NCBI GenBank assembly: GCA_949752745.1
Contig: OX457027.1
Coordinates: 16,111,916 to 16,175,915, forward strand
DNA length: 64,000 nt
Direction: 5' to 3'
Source: Protula sp. h YS-2021
Taxonomy: Eukaryota > Annelida > Polychaeta > Sabellida > Serpulidae
Positions 9,640 to 20,311 of the stretch are shown in pieces; position 1 is the stretch's first letter; every line of letters begins with the position of its first letter. Position numbers and translations under genes: made by a program. The notes below the pieces were generated by a model, which saw nothing but the letters and a program-made list of their open reading frames with translations, was not told the DNA's origin and made no database searches.

Positions 9640-10625
9640 CAGAGGACAGATAACAGGCATGCATTCTCTTTTGACCTGAAGTCTTTCAAATGTGTCATAT
9701 CAGTATTTATTTTAGTATGTCCACACGTGTTGAAGTATCAACAAAGACAACAATTATGACAGGGTGAACTTAAAAAACGATGTTACTCAACCATTTCTCT
9801 TGTAAAATATTATTTATCACGTTTACAAGTGACAAAACACAACAAAACTGTTGAATAAGATTGATTAGGCATACACTGCTTAAGTTGTTGAAATTTGAAC
9901 TACATTACAAGTGACATTTAAAAGCCAATGAAAAATTGAAGATCATTTTTTTGTCATTTTTCCTATGTGGGTTACTACACGATCCAAGATGGGGGACAAA
10001 ATCATGTATACATACCGCCAAATATGTTGTCAACACATCATTCCGCGACAATACCGAACAGTGAATTAAGAAGACTTCTTCAAAGTGATTCAAAGTGCTT
10101 GTTTTCCCCTTGGGCTTACAGTGAATTTTGCATTAAAATCGACATGTGGATTAAATTTTAATATTGCATTAGCTCAATGAAAGTCAAATGTTCAAGAACG
10201 CTTTTCTCTCCAAAAAGATAAATTTTGCAAACAAAAATTAGAAATTTTTATCATTCCATTTCATTTCGACGGCGCCCTTAATTGCAAAATAGTTCCATTG
10301 TCACAATTCGAGTTTCACGACTGTCGATATCCTTAAGTACTCTTCTCAAAGTCTGATTACTCATTCTAATATATACGACCACCTTAGTGTGAGAGTAGTT
10401 TCCTCTAGTATCTTTTGTAATTGATTTCTTATTTGGGGCGGGGGGGGGGTTATTAAGGAAAACTGTTTCTTCACTTATTTTAAGCAGTTTGGAAACCTCA
10501 CTTTTGCGAGGCCGATTTTGGTTGGGCATAATTTCCCGCATTTAGGTTTCCGTTGTATGGCAATAACGCATTGTGAAACAAATGTGCGCTTTAAAAAATC
10601 GCAGTCATTTTAGAAAGTTATGGCC
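9640..10625. other. Non-coding flank of element B
   Basis: Nothing recognisable; a G-run near 10,440. Ends where the inverted terminus of element B starts. Confidence 0.5.
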
Positions 10626-13388
10626 GTTAGGAGCTGGTGAGTGGCGGGTTTGGTCAAGTTATGATGGCGGGTTTCGTCAAGCTATGGAAACAAAGGGGCA
10701 GATGGTCAAAGTATGTTTGACAGTGAACTCAGGGCAGGTGTTAGGGCAAGCCGATATTGAACAAGTATTGGATTAGGACACCTGACTAAAAGAGTGGACG
10801 GCATAAGAAAAATTAAAACAAAAGCCATTGATTAATTAAATAGATAGCTCACCAAAATGCAGTGATTTGATGGTAAACAACAGACCTAACTCGACCTCCG
10901 TCCTCTGTTTGTAAACAACTGGCCTTACTCGGTCTCCGACCTGTTTGTAAACAACTGGCCTTGCGTATTAAAAACTTCACTAAGCCAGAAATGCTTCTGA
11001 TTTCAAGCTGAAAGGACGTGCTTTGAGACGTTGATAGAAAATTTAAAAAATGGTTTCATTTTGGAATTACTGCAAGGATCTGGTGTAGTTTATAAGTGTG
11101 TTTCACAATGTATTTTTTCGGTATTTTACCTCGTGTGATACGTGTAACCTGCACCGCTCTGCTTCCCCTCCCCCCATCCCTCCCCTCCCCTCCCCTTCCT
11201 CCCCTCCCCTCCCCTCCCACACTTTTTTTAAAAATAAAAACCGCTTTGTTTTTACTGTGACGCGTATTTACCTATGTAACTTGTTGTGTGCTAGCATCGA
11301 TTTCCCGCTATTCATTGAATCTCACGCTGTACATAGCGGGCTACAAGACTGATAGCAGTCCGATCCCGGCCCTACCGTCTCCACACCTGTGCACTCCCCA
11401 CATCCCTGCCCTCCCCACCCCCCCCCTCACGCCCACTTCCCTTCCCTCCCTCTACTACCCTACCCCCTCTCACACGGTTTTTATTTATTTATTTATTTTT
11501 CACGTAGTAATTTTCCTGTCATCCCTTCCCCTCGTATATAACATAATTACAAACCTTATATATTTGCAAGGGTTTCGAGTATTCTTATAGCGAAAATTAA
11601 AATGGAAAACACCGAAATTATCCTTTTAAACGTGGAAAACTGATTCAATTTGTGAAAGATTTCTATGATTTTTTGAATATGAAAGTAGACAAAAACGAAC
11701 GCCTTAAGCAACGACATTTTGAAAAATGCAGAAATAAAAGAATTGCTCTACGGATCTACCCCTCCCACCCCCGCCACCCTCTCAGGACGTGGTTAATTGT
11801 GATAGGACGTCGCGAGATGCCACGTCGTCTTAAATGTTGTTTTTGTTGGAGCAGGAATCAGCATTTTTAACGACATAAAAGCAAATATCTTCTGATTTTT
11901 TTTTTGACAATCGTAATTGAATGACTTGTGTCCCTCTCTCTTAATCAGGTAAAGAAAATATTGCTTTTTGGCATCAATAGCTAACATTATCACCAGAGGA
12001 ATTTTTCTTGCTCTCGTATTATATCATTGGGTTGGCAATTCTACACACACATACAATGTTTTTTTAGGGAAAACGATAGCTTCTAAATCATGATAATGTG
12101 AATACGATAACAAAAGCTTACAGCATGAGTAATTTAACAATCATTCTTCTGAGCATTTTCAGTCTGACCAAGCATGACATCACTCATGCCTTATGCGACC
12201 GCTCTTAATCTTGACACCAATCCTCCCCTCCACTCCCCTCCCCTGTCCTCCCCTCACTTTTTTAAAAATAAAAGTCGCTTTGTTTTTACTGTGATGCGTA
12301 TTTATCCATGCACATAACTTGTTGTGTGGTAGCGTCTTTTCTCGTAGTGTAAAATCAATTTCCCGCTGTTCATTGATTTTCTCCTACCTTCCCCTCCCCT
12401 CCCTCTTCCTCCCCGCCCCTCTCAGACTTTTTTAAAAACATGAAATGGAATCAACACAATCTAACCCCACACCTCCAAGCTGACTTGACATCCATTCCAC
12501 CCCCCCCACCCCGGCCCACAGTTGCACCCATCCGCTCCCTCTCCATTCCGCCTACTCCCTCCTTCACACATTATTTAAACGTTACTGATGCCACGTCGTC
12601 TTTAAACATTGTTTTTATTGTAATCAGAATTAGAATTTTTAAGAAACAAAAACTGATTTTTTCGCATGCTCAATTTAACCTCTTATCAGTTAATGACAGC
12701 ATTGCACAGCAGTTTCTTGGCCATTCTTGGGTGAGATGATTGGTAATGGGATATTTTTATGCCTTTTATCACGGATTTATTTCGCTAATATTCACGCTGT
12801 CTGTTTTCATAACATGACTTACGATACATTCTTATGGACATGTGTCCTGTGTGCAGCAACTATAGAATTACAAATCTATTGACATCAGTGCAATAAAAAC
12901 TGATAAAAAATTAAACTTATTGTCATTTTTTGGCTGAAGAACACTTTTGCAGTAAAAAGCCATCACTGACGCTTTGTTTGCTCATTTGGTCCCGGTCCCA
13001 ATCGCCCTTCCCCAGATTAGACTTTAACTAAATAGTTTCATTGTTTGGAGGGGGGTTCAGGAATTTTGGGGTAAAATAAAATCTGCGTTTGCTCATTCAA
13101 AACGATACTTCTCATATTGAATGTTTGACCTTTTTAACTATAACCTTCACTAAGAGGCATAATGGCGAGCGTTAGTTTAGTTTTCTTGCATTTTGCGAAC
13201 GAATAGATAATGTTAGTTGAAGCGTAAAGGAAAGTTAATAGCACCTGGCTAATATGATGTGTAGGGAAACCCTTTGATAACGTAAATATAGGGGGCGTGT
13301 GAAATCTCTAATGAATACATGATTAATTTTTGCTTAATAGCTGGAAAGAAATAATACAGTTTTCGCGCTATTCTCTCCGCTAAGACAC

Positions 13389-13425
<37 letters not shown>

Positions 13426-13791
13426 ACACACACACAATACACAGTCCTATTGCGAAGAAGCCCCCCCCCCATAGTTTCAAGAGAATTTTCGTAGGCATTT
13501 AGCAGAGTTATTGCGGTATACTTACACATCCCATCATTGCGTAAATGGGCGTCACCTCGGTGACATAAAGGTGTCGACATGTTATGTACGTAATTACGTC
13601 ATTATTGTCTATTCTATCGTTACAGGAAAAAGTGAATTGATGCATTTTTACCTTCGTTCAACTATCTTCAATACGCATGGGTAATAACTTTTCACACAAC
13701 ATATTGATTTATTTACAGAGCGAATAAAGATATTTAGCCTCCCTTTTCTTGTCCCGTTTTCATAGTTCCACTGCGTGGGATTTTTCATGTA

Positions 13792-13968
13792 CAGCGGAAC
13801 CTTGGCATCGGGCCACTTCTCTATTACGACCACCCTGAAATAGGTCACATTTTCTAGGTGTGGAATGCAATACATTAATGAATAAGGAAACTCCCAAATG
13901 GGACCATCTTTAAAATGGGGTACACTTTTTGCCGTCCCAACGGTGGTCCGATTTCGGAGGGTCCACTG
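13792..13968 (-). mobile_element. 177-bp pogo/Tc1-like MITE in left repeat
   Basis: Inverted ends CAGTGGA(A)CC...CCGCTG with GG(A/G)CCACC inside, flanked by TA on both sides, the target duplication of the Tc1/mariner/pogo superfamily. The same insertion sits at 28639-28815 in the opposite arm. Confidence 0.65.
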
Positions 13969-15283
13969 TAGTTGTTGGCTTTATTCTCAAAATGTAACAC
14001 ACGCCTTTCTGTCTCAAAATAAACAAGTATGCACGCGTGTGTTAGAACATTAGGTATTTTGGAGTATTTAGGGGGGGGTGCCTGATAACTTTTAGGATAT
14101 ATGGGAACTGTATACCAGTGAACGGCATTGAAAGCGGCGGATTATATCTTAAAGTCTTCTCCTTAATAAAGAGAACAAACGATATTTGAATTTCGCATAG
14201 GCGAGACATCAAAACAAAGTGAAAGATAAAACGCTGAAAAAGAACAATCACAACGGTGATGTTGTTTTGTTAGGGAGACAATAAACTTTTCTTATTTTCC
14301 CACGCCTTCCGCGTATATCCGTCGTCGCCCCCCCCCCACCCCGTTCCTTCTGTCGAGACTAGCATGGTCTTAAGAAAGGGTCACTTCTACATTTAATTTT
14401 CTACGAATTGACAGCAATTTGTATTAAATGAATTGGACTGATGTTATATTGATTGTTTGTTTTCCATCGTTAAACGAATTGTTTACGAGACACAGATAAA
14501 GTAATCTGCCGAAATGAAACTGAATTTGAGAAAAAAAGATGGATTAGTGTGGCGGTCAGACCGTCAGTTTGATTTTTTCAGCTTGCTTCTAATACAATAC
14601 TACCCTTTACAGATTAAATAGAGCCGTTTGACCATTGTACATTTAAAGAGAATTGTGTTGAATTGCCCCTAGTCAAAGAGTATTTTATAACCAATAGCAG
14701 CCGAGAGTTTTCTATTAGCATTAAATAGTGAATAGCAAGAGCGGAAGGTTTTTAACAAGACATATAGTTCAGTGTTAGTCTTTGTGCACCGTGCAACAAT
14801 AGAGGGTAGGCTTAAGCTTTGGGGAGGGGGTTGCGTTATTGAACAGTTTAGTTCTAATACAATGCGACCCTTTACAGATTAAATAAAGCCGTTTGGTTAT
14901 AATTTGTCTATTGTACATTTAAAGAGTATTGTGCTAGCGTTTTTACCGCTAGCCATAGCATATTTTTTAGCCGAAAGCAACAGAGAGTTTTACTATTAGC
15001 ATTAAATAGTGAATAGCAAGAGGAGATGGTTTTTAGCATACAGTTTAGTCTGTGTACTAAATAACAATGGTGGGTGGGTTTAAGTGTTTGGGGTGGTTGG
15101 AGGGGGTGGGGTGGAACTTTTTGTTATACATGAATATCAATGGTTTTGAGACACGCATTTATTGAAGTAATAAAACATAATATTTAAGGTTTTATTACTT
15201 CTTGACAGTTTTAGCTCTTCGTGATCTGGATATCTGTACTGTAACTACAACTTTTTTACCGCCCACCACCTCTCTGATAATTA

Positions 15284-16234
15284 TAATAAAGCGTTAAAAC
15301 TTTAATATCGAAGGAATAAAATTATTGTGGAAACTTTTATAAAACAACTAAACTTCTTTTCAAATGTCAAATTTGATTTGATTTTTAACGACAATTGTAC
15401 TTTTTAAAATTAATTATATGAAGATGGTTCTTTCAGATTGATTGATACTTTTACTAACGATTTGCAACATAATTAAAAAATTTGAATGTCATAAATAAGA
15501 CATTCAATGAAACATTTAAATATAATTATAATAAAACGTTAACAGCTTCAGCATCGAAGGAATAAAAGTATTGTAGAAATTTTTATAAAACAGCTAAACG
15601 TCTTTTCAAATAGTCAAATTTGATTTGATTTTTAAACGCAATTGTACTTTTTAAAATTAATTATATGAAGATGGTTCTTTCAGATTGATTAATACTAACG
15701 ATTTGCAACATAATTAAAAAATTTGAATGTCATAAATAAGACATTCAATGAAACATTTAAATATAATTATAATAAAACGTTAAAACTTTAACATCGAAGG
15801 AATAAAAGTATTGTAGAAACTTTTATAAAACAACTAAACGTCTTTTCAAATAGTCAAATTTGATTTGATTTTTAAACGCAATTGTACTTTTTAAAATTAA
15901 TTATATAAAGATGGTTCTTTCAGATTGATTAATATTTTTACTACCGATTTGCAATCTAATTCAAAATTTTAAATGTAATAAACAAAACATTCAATGAAAC
16001 ATTTCAATATAATTATAATAGAACGTTAAAACTTTAACATCAGAGAAATAAAAGTATTGTAGAAATTTTTATAAAACAACTAAACTTCTTTTCAAATTGT
16101 CAAATTTGATTTTATTTTTAACAGCACTTATACCTTTTAAAGTTAATTAAATAAAGATGGTTCTTTCAGATTGATTAATACTAACGATTTGCAATCTAAT
16201 TCAAAAATTTTAATGTAATAAACAAAACATTGTG
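15284..16234. repeat. ~240-bp subterminal tandem repeats (left)
   Basis: About four copies spaced roughly 240 bp, each with AATTATAATA(A/G)AACGTTAA, TCAAATTTGATTTGATTTTT and AGATGGTTCTTTCAGATTG. Matching units lie inverted at 26.2-27.3 kb. The last unit forms the 3' end of the minor-capsid-like ORF. Confidence 0.85.
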
Positions 16235-16556
16235 GTACTTCAAAGTTTTTATCACGTATGTATATGCGAACACGATGTATTACATTTCTCGTGACGCCAA
16301 AGAAGTACGGGTGTATAAACTGTCCAGGCTCTGAAACGATTCTTAATATTGGTTTAGTTTGATCCCGGACAAAGCTCTGCTCGCAGATATCGCAAAACAC
16401 ATATAGTTCTTCACCCGATGGGTTAAAAGATATCTCGGCAAGTGCACACTTGTAGGCTCCAATCAGCGGTTGTGTTAACTCACTCGTAAAGTCAAAAGGA
16501 TAATTAAACGGATGGTACATCAGCGAGTCTTGCGAAGACAGGAAGAGATGCATCAT
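16143..16556 (-). CDS. Short minor-capsid-like protein (element B)
   Basis: From the ATG at 16556 the protein follows the minor capsid pattern: a hydrophobic start with LSSQDSLMYHP, then GAYKCALAEI (compare GRYEVALAEI in C), then directly YVFCDICEQ (compare YVYCSICEP) and a C-terminal RVRIYIRD block. The ~60 residues between these blocks in C are missing, so it is either a compact form or an internal deletion. Its last ~25 codons are made of the 240-bp terminal repeat, suggesting the original 3' end was replaced. The next gene would be expected to be the major capsid gene, but the terminal repeat follows instead. Confidence 0.55.
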   Translation of the reverse strand: MMHLFLSSQDSLMYHPFNYPFDFTSELTQPLIGAYKCALAEISFNPSGEELYVFCDICEQSFVRDQTKPILRIVSEPGQFIHPYFFGVTRNVIHRVRIYIRDKNFEVPQCFVYYIKIFELDCKSLVLINLKEPSLFN

Positions 16557-16593
16557 GACCAAGGATTTGTTAGCAAATGCAGGATCAAGCAAT

Positions 16594-17709
16594 TTACTTG
16601 TTTAGATAATCAATGTCGTTCACCCATGCATTAAATTTTTTAGGATAACCAACAAACTTGACAAATAGTTCCTTCCGTCCGTTTCTAGTACGTCTTCGCA
16701 ACACCTTTTCAATTTTGTACGTTTTGTCTTCAGGAACAATTACTTTCTGCAACTCATTTTGATAAAAATTCCCACTGATAGGGTCGTTTTGCTCATCTTT
16801 GATAGTGTACATTGGTACGCCGCTTTTCACTTTTCGATCAGTGATAGTGAACACTTCTGTTGTAAATTTCTCATCGTATTCTCGAACAAACGGTCTTCTG
16901 TTTGCAAGCAGTTTAACTCGGTCACCCTCCTTAAATTTATACGGATTCTTATTTCGTGGTCTCCCAGATTTCTTTGCTTTTGGTTTCTTTGGTCTAGGTA
17001 GGTACTGATTCTTCCATAGGGTATACTGATCAGCACTGCGAGCTTGAGATGGAGACATCATCAAAACTGAATGTCGCGCATTGTTATAGCTGTTTACAAA
17101 GTCATCTAATACATCTATCCATCGAAAAGTATTGTTTTCGTTCATGTACTTGATAAGTTTCAATTTGAGCTGTTTAATTAACCTCTCGGCGTGAGCAACT
17201 TTCTTTTCGCCTGTACTTGTATAGTGCTCAATATCTTTACTTTTCAAGTATGCTTTTACTACTGCATTGTTATATTCCGACCCACCATCGGTAAAAAGTT
17301 TTTCACATTTTTCAGTTTCAAATAAGTCCTTCATTACTTTAACCATTTCACTTCCACGCAGCGTTTTTAGAGGAAAAGCCCAAGCATATCTTGTAAATAT
17401 GTCAATAAATACAACGAAAAATGCATAACCATCGGTCTCCTTTTCAAAGCGCACCATATATGCCACATCTGATCCGAAAATTGCATTTTTTGATGCAACA
17501 ACAATTCTCGGTCTTTTGAAGTTGTGAATTGCTTGACGATAGGAGGTATAACTGTCTTGTGAAAGTAACCACTCCCGAAGCTCTCTCTTAGACACCTTTC
17601 CTTCATCTTTAATTAATTGCCAAACTTTGTTCAGTCCTGAAAATGAAGCTGGGTTGCTTGGTGTAAAATATATTTTTCTTAAATATTCTTGTTTTGCTTT
17701 GCTTAGCAT
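16594..17709 (-). CDS. Integrase with chromodomain (element B)
   Basis: About 371 residues from the ATG at 17709 (MLSKAKQEYLRKIYF). The N-terminal region resembles other Polinton integrases; the rve core shows SDVAYM, FTDGGSEYNN and HAERLIKQLK as the D, D, E positions. A basic linker and C-terminal chromodomain (YKIEKVLRRRTRNG to KKFNAWVNDID) follow. Fully open. It cuts and joins element ends to host DNA in the nucleus. Here it sits next to the minor capsid ORF, whereas in element C it precedes the ATPase, so gene order differs between the two lineages. Confidence 0.92.
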   Translation of the reverse strand: MLSKAKQEYLRKIYFTPSNPASFSGLNKVWQLIKDEGKVSKRELREWLLSQDSYTSYRQAIHNFKRPRIVVASKNAIFGSDVAYMVRFEKETDGYAFFVVFIDIFTRYAWAFPLKTLRGSEMVKVMKDLFETEKCEKLFTDGGSEYNNAVVKAYLKSKDIEHYTSTGEKKVAHAERLIKQLKLKLIKYMNENNTFRWIDVLDDFVNSYNNARHSVLMMSPSQARSADQYTLWKNQYLPRPKKPKAKKSGRPRNKNPYKFKEGDRVKLLANRRPFVREYDEKFTTEVFTITDRKVKSGVPMYTIKDEQNDPISGNFYQNELQKVIVPEDKTYKIEKVLRRRTRNGRKELFVKFVGYPKKFNAWVNDIDYLNK

Positions 17710-17739
17710 CACAGACTCTTCCACATTAATTTCCAGTTA

Positions 17740-18249
17740 TTATCTTGCACTGGTTCTTTGTCTGGTTTTCCTGGAGGTGGTAATGTTCTCCCTCCAATCA
17801 AAAGTCTGCGCTTTGGATTTGATATTAGCGAAACCGGAATATTTCCTATATTTTTTGTAAAACTCCACGTATCCAACCGGTTCGTGTCTTGTGTTGTTCA
17901 GTGCATCATGAAGCAAGTCAGTTATGTGAGAAAATTCAATAGGAATATTATTTATTGTTAATTCGCCTTTCTTATTCCAGTCAAGAGTCGAATGGTGATT
18001 GATAATGTCAAGAAGAGCTTGTGCTTTAGTTTTGTTACGTTTTGGTAGATGAGCAAGAATAACTTCTGGTTTCAGTTTTTCAATCACAGTTGATGGAGGT
18101 TTTAGGTCGGCTTCACTGTTTTCTGTCAAATCCAACACCTCAGATTGCACAGGATCTGACTTGATTTCTGTCAGTGGAATTGTGTTACCTTTGGACTGAT
18201 TTTGATAAAATATATATCTTTCATAAGGTATGAGAACACTCTTTTTCAT
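17740..18249 (-). CDS. Conserved Polinton protein, p194 homologue (element B)
   Basis: About 169 residues from the ATG at 18249, which overlaps the stop of p104 as ATGA, the same arrangement as in A and C. The C-terminal block has W-N-K-K-G-E-L, a HITDLLHDAL segment and EPVGYVEFYKKY, matching the pattern W(T)xK(D)EL / SNxxDLxxxAL / PPHGWxxFI of p194. Sequence is otherwise diverged. Function unknown; conservation of both position and overlap argues for a core role, perhaps in assembly. Confidence 0.65.
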   Translation of the reverse strand: MKKSVLIPYERYIFYQNQSKGNTIPLTEIKSDPVQSEVLDLTENSEADLKPPSTVIEKLKPEVILAHLPKRNKTKAQALLDIINHHSTLDWNKKGELTINNIPIEFSHITDLLHDALNNTRHEPVGYVEFYKKYRKYSGFANIKSKAQTFDWRENITTSRKTRQRTSAR

Positions 18250-18560
18250 TGTAACTGTGAAAGTTGAGCCTTCAGTGCCCAAAATGTCATCAGCAAATGT
18301 TTGTAGTTGTTACGGATGAGTCGCCTTTTAACCACTAGCTTTATCCGTTTGCTTGCAATGCGCTCAAAAAGTTTTTTCTTTTGATTGACAAGATATTTAG
18401 CCTTTTTCGGTAGAGGCAGTTGCAAAATATTATGTGCAATTTCACTCAACAATAATATTTGTTCTTCAGTTATAGTATCCAACAGCGCTGCAGCTTGGTC
18501 TCTAGATGAATTTAATATAAGATGTAAAAATTCTTTGTTTCTAAGTAGATGTTTTGACAT
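18246..18560 (-). CDS. Conserved Polinton small basic protein, p108 homologue (element B)
   Basis: 104 residues. Leucine-rich helical N-terminal half with FLHLILNSSRDQAAALLDTIT and EIAHNILQLPLP, then a basic region with KRIKLVVKRRLIRN. The pattern and size match p108 of elements A and C, but the glycine-rich hydrophobic tail is less clear. The overlap with the downstream gene is ATGA. No named family recognised. Confidence 0.65.
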   Translation of the reverse strand: MSKHLLRNKEFLHLILNSSRDQAAALLDTITEEQILLLSEIAHNILQLPLPKKAKYLVNQKKKLFERIASKRIKLVVKRRLIRNNYKHLLMTFWALKAQLSQLQ

Positions 18561-18621
18561 GTTTTCCCGTCAACGCCTTAAATAAGAATAAACGAATTTG
18601 TTTGTGAGCACCTGTTTATAC

Positions 18622-19218
18622 TTAATGATAAATAATTGGATCCTCTCCAGGGAAAATGCGAGTTCTTAATCGATATTGGTCATTGCTACGCGGATGTAAA
18701 TCTAACACTAAGTATCCATACTTTTCTTTTGTTGCATCGTTGTAGGCATCGGTTAAGTTGCTTAAACCAGTTTGAGAACGAAGAGCACGGATTTGACTTG
18801 AAGCCCTCGGATTTTTGAAGAGAACAGTGTAGTGTGTATTTAAAGCAATAGTTCTTGAATGCTTTCCTTGATAAAACAAATTCTGTGATATAAACACTAC
18901 AGTAATGTTGAAATGATGGCTAGATCTTGTAAATAAATTTTCAGCATCTTTGCTCCTTGTCACTTCGTCTTGAAGATCATCTAATACAATAACGTTATGA
19001 TTTCCATCCAAATACTGATCAAATGTTGTTGGCAATCCGTGCACAAATTCCACACCTTTCATTTCATCAAATATGTTTTGAAATACGCCATAGAAGTAAA
19101 TTATTCTTTTAGGCGGGATTTCAAAGAGATTGCTTTCTAAAAGTTTGCGTAGCCATGTAGTTTTTCCACTTGACGTAGTACCACTTATAGTTATTGTAGT
19201 TGGTGATAAAAAATCCAT
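18622..19218 (-). CDS. FtsK/HerA-type packaging ATPase (element B)
   Basis: 198 residues with Walker A SGTTSSGKTTW near 12-22 and Walker B HNVIVLDDLQD near 76. The conserved (H/S)SHHxNxTVxFxxQNLFxxGKxxRTIxLNTHY and LFKNPRxxSQI blocks are shared with A and C, typical of the A32-like Polinton ATPase. The ATG at 19218 is clear and the frame is intact. It would power DNA packaging, yet this element lacks a visible major capsid gene. Confidence 0.92.
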   Translation of the reverse strand: MDFLSPTTITISGTTSSGKTTWLRKLLESNLFEIPPKRIIYFYGVFQNIFDEMKGVEFVHGLPTTFDQYLDGNHNVIVLDDLQDEVTRSKDAENLFTRSSHHFNITVVFISQNLFYQGKHSRTIALNTHYTVLFKNPRASSQIRALRSQTGLSNLTDAYNDATKEKYGYLVLDLHPRSNDQYRLRTRIFPGEDPIIYH

Positions 19219-19219
19219 G

Positions 19220-19756
19220 TTGATGCATTAACAAACACAATAAGAATGAAAAACTTAAGCAAGGATTTAATATTTTATTTATATTGTGTGTAAGTAATCC
19301 ACAATTAAGCATATATCAATCACATGATTGTCAGAAATTACAACCATGTATTTGATTAATTAAAAGTAAATGATTGCAAACAAAATACATTTTTATAAAT
19401 ATATACATCACATTGATTATAAACACACATTTATGTACAAGAGCGCATAACATCCAATAAACAATTAACATTTAAAAAATATTCAATTTTCATAACAATC
19501 AATATACAATTTACATTTATGTACAAATATGCATAACAATCAATATACAATTTACATGTAAGAAATTTACAATTTGTATTTATGTACAAGTATGCATAAC
19601 AAACAATATATAACTTACATTTATTACAAATGTACATTATAAACAACTTGCAATTAAGAAATAAATAGCTTACATTTATTACAAATCATGTTAACACCTA
19701 AACACATGATCAATACAGTTGGATGAATAACTTAATTTTATTACATGAAAAGCAAT
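19220..19756. repeat. AT-rich tandem repeat between ATPase and NADAR-like gene
   Basis: From about 19,430 to 19,680 there are several copies of a unit with AACAATCAATATACAATTTACATTTATGTACAA-type sequence (words such as ATTTATGTACAA and CATAACA). Reading frames through it are low complexity. No gene supported. Confidence 0.7.
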
Positions 19757-20311
19757 TTAAAGAATTGCCTTGGCGTGCTCAAATGTTTCACGAACCGTTA
19801 ATCTTACTGGAACAAAGTTTTCATTCTCTTCTAATTTTCTTTCAATTTCGTTGTCTTCATTATCTTTTATTTGTTTTAAATGAGCTAAAATTGTGCAAGC
19901 ATCGATACCTTTAACAAATTTCTTCAACTCTTCCAGTAGAACACCAAGCATGTTTTGACCGATAAACTGAGTCGGTTTAGTCACACGCGCTATGTCAATA
20001 CTAAACCCACACGTCCAGAAAGGGTCTCGTCCACACACCACAATTGTTTTACTAGTATCAAGGGCATCTCTGAATTCACAACTCCATAACCATTTCAATA
20101 ACAAAACATCTCTCATTTTATTTTCACAACACTCATACCATTCTGGAGAGGCATCAATTTTAAAGTTTTTATGATACAATTGAAAAATACTTGTGCACGC
20201 TTTTATTTCCTCTTTCAGTTCCTGCTTTCCGTGGAAATGGGCATAAGCATATAAAAACATCTGGTACGCCGAAATAAAACTTTCACATTCATTTTCACAA
20301 TATCCATTCAC
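19757..20311 (-). CDS. NADAR (YbiA-like) domain protein
   Basis: About 184 residues. The pattern is that of the NADAR family: an early helical region with YQMFLYAYAHF, a middle W-x-x-CCENKMRDVLLLKW, then FRDALDTSKTIVVCGRDPFWTCGF (family: L..T....LVE...D..WG.G) and FIGQNMLGVLLEEL (family: W.G.N.LG..LM). NADAR proteins act on ADP-ribose or its adducts and occur in viruses and anti-phage systems. No ATG precedes the domain in this frame; the first lies at 20260 inside it, and the gene abuts the PolB stop at 20327, so it may be a fused or spliced PolB tail or use another start. Family call is by pattern only. Confidence 0.6.
   Translation of the reverse strand: MNGYCENECESFISAYQMFLYAYAHFHGKQELKEEIKACTSIFQLYHKNFKIDASPEWYECCENKMRDVLLLKWLWSCEFRDALDTSKTIVVCGRDPFWTCGFSIDIARVTKPTQFIGQNMLGVLLEELKKFVKGIDACTILAHLKQIKDNEDNEIERKLEENENFVPVRLTVRETFEHAKAIL

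Larger units (their letters stand above)
10626..16234. repeat. Left giant inverted repeat of element B
   Basis: Counterpart of 26130-32836 in reverse orientation. Internally it contains a (TTTGTAAACAACTGGCC) tandem near 10.9 kb, pyrimidine-rich CCCCTCCCC tracts near 11.17 and 12.23 kb, direct duplications (11.23-11.33 with 12.26-12.38 kb; 14.58-14.81 with 14.85-15.06 kb), a CA microsatellite (13,390-13,438), a MITE (13,792-13,968) and about four 240-bp units at 15.28-16.23 kb. No gene is supported in it. Confidence 0.85.

Noticed and set aside
10573..10776. 67-codon frame repeated at 32632-32886
   Set aside because: It lies in the outer ends of element B's inverted repeats; same sequence twice by structure, truncated on the left, no known domain.
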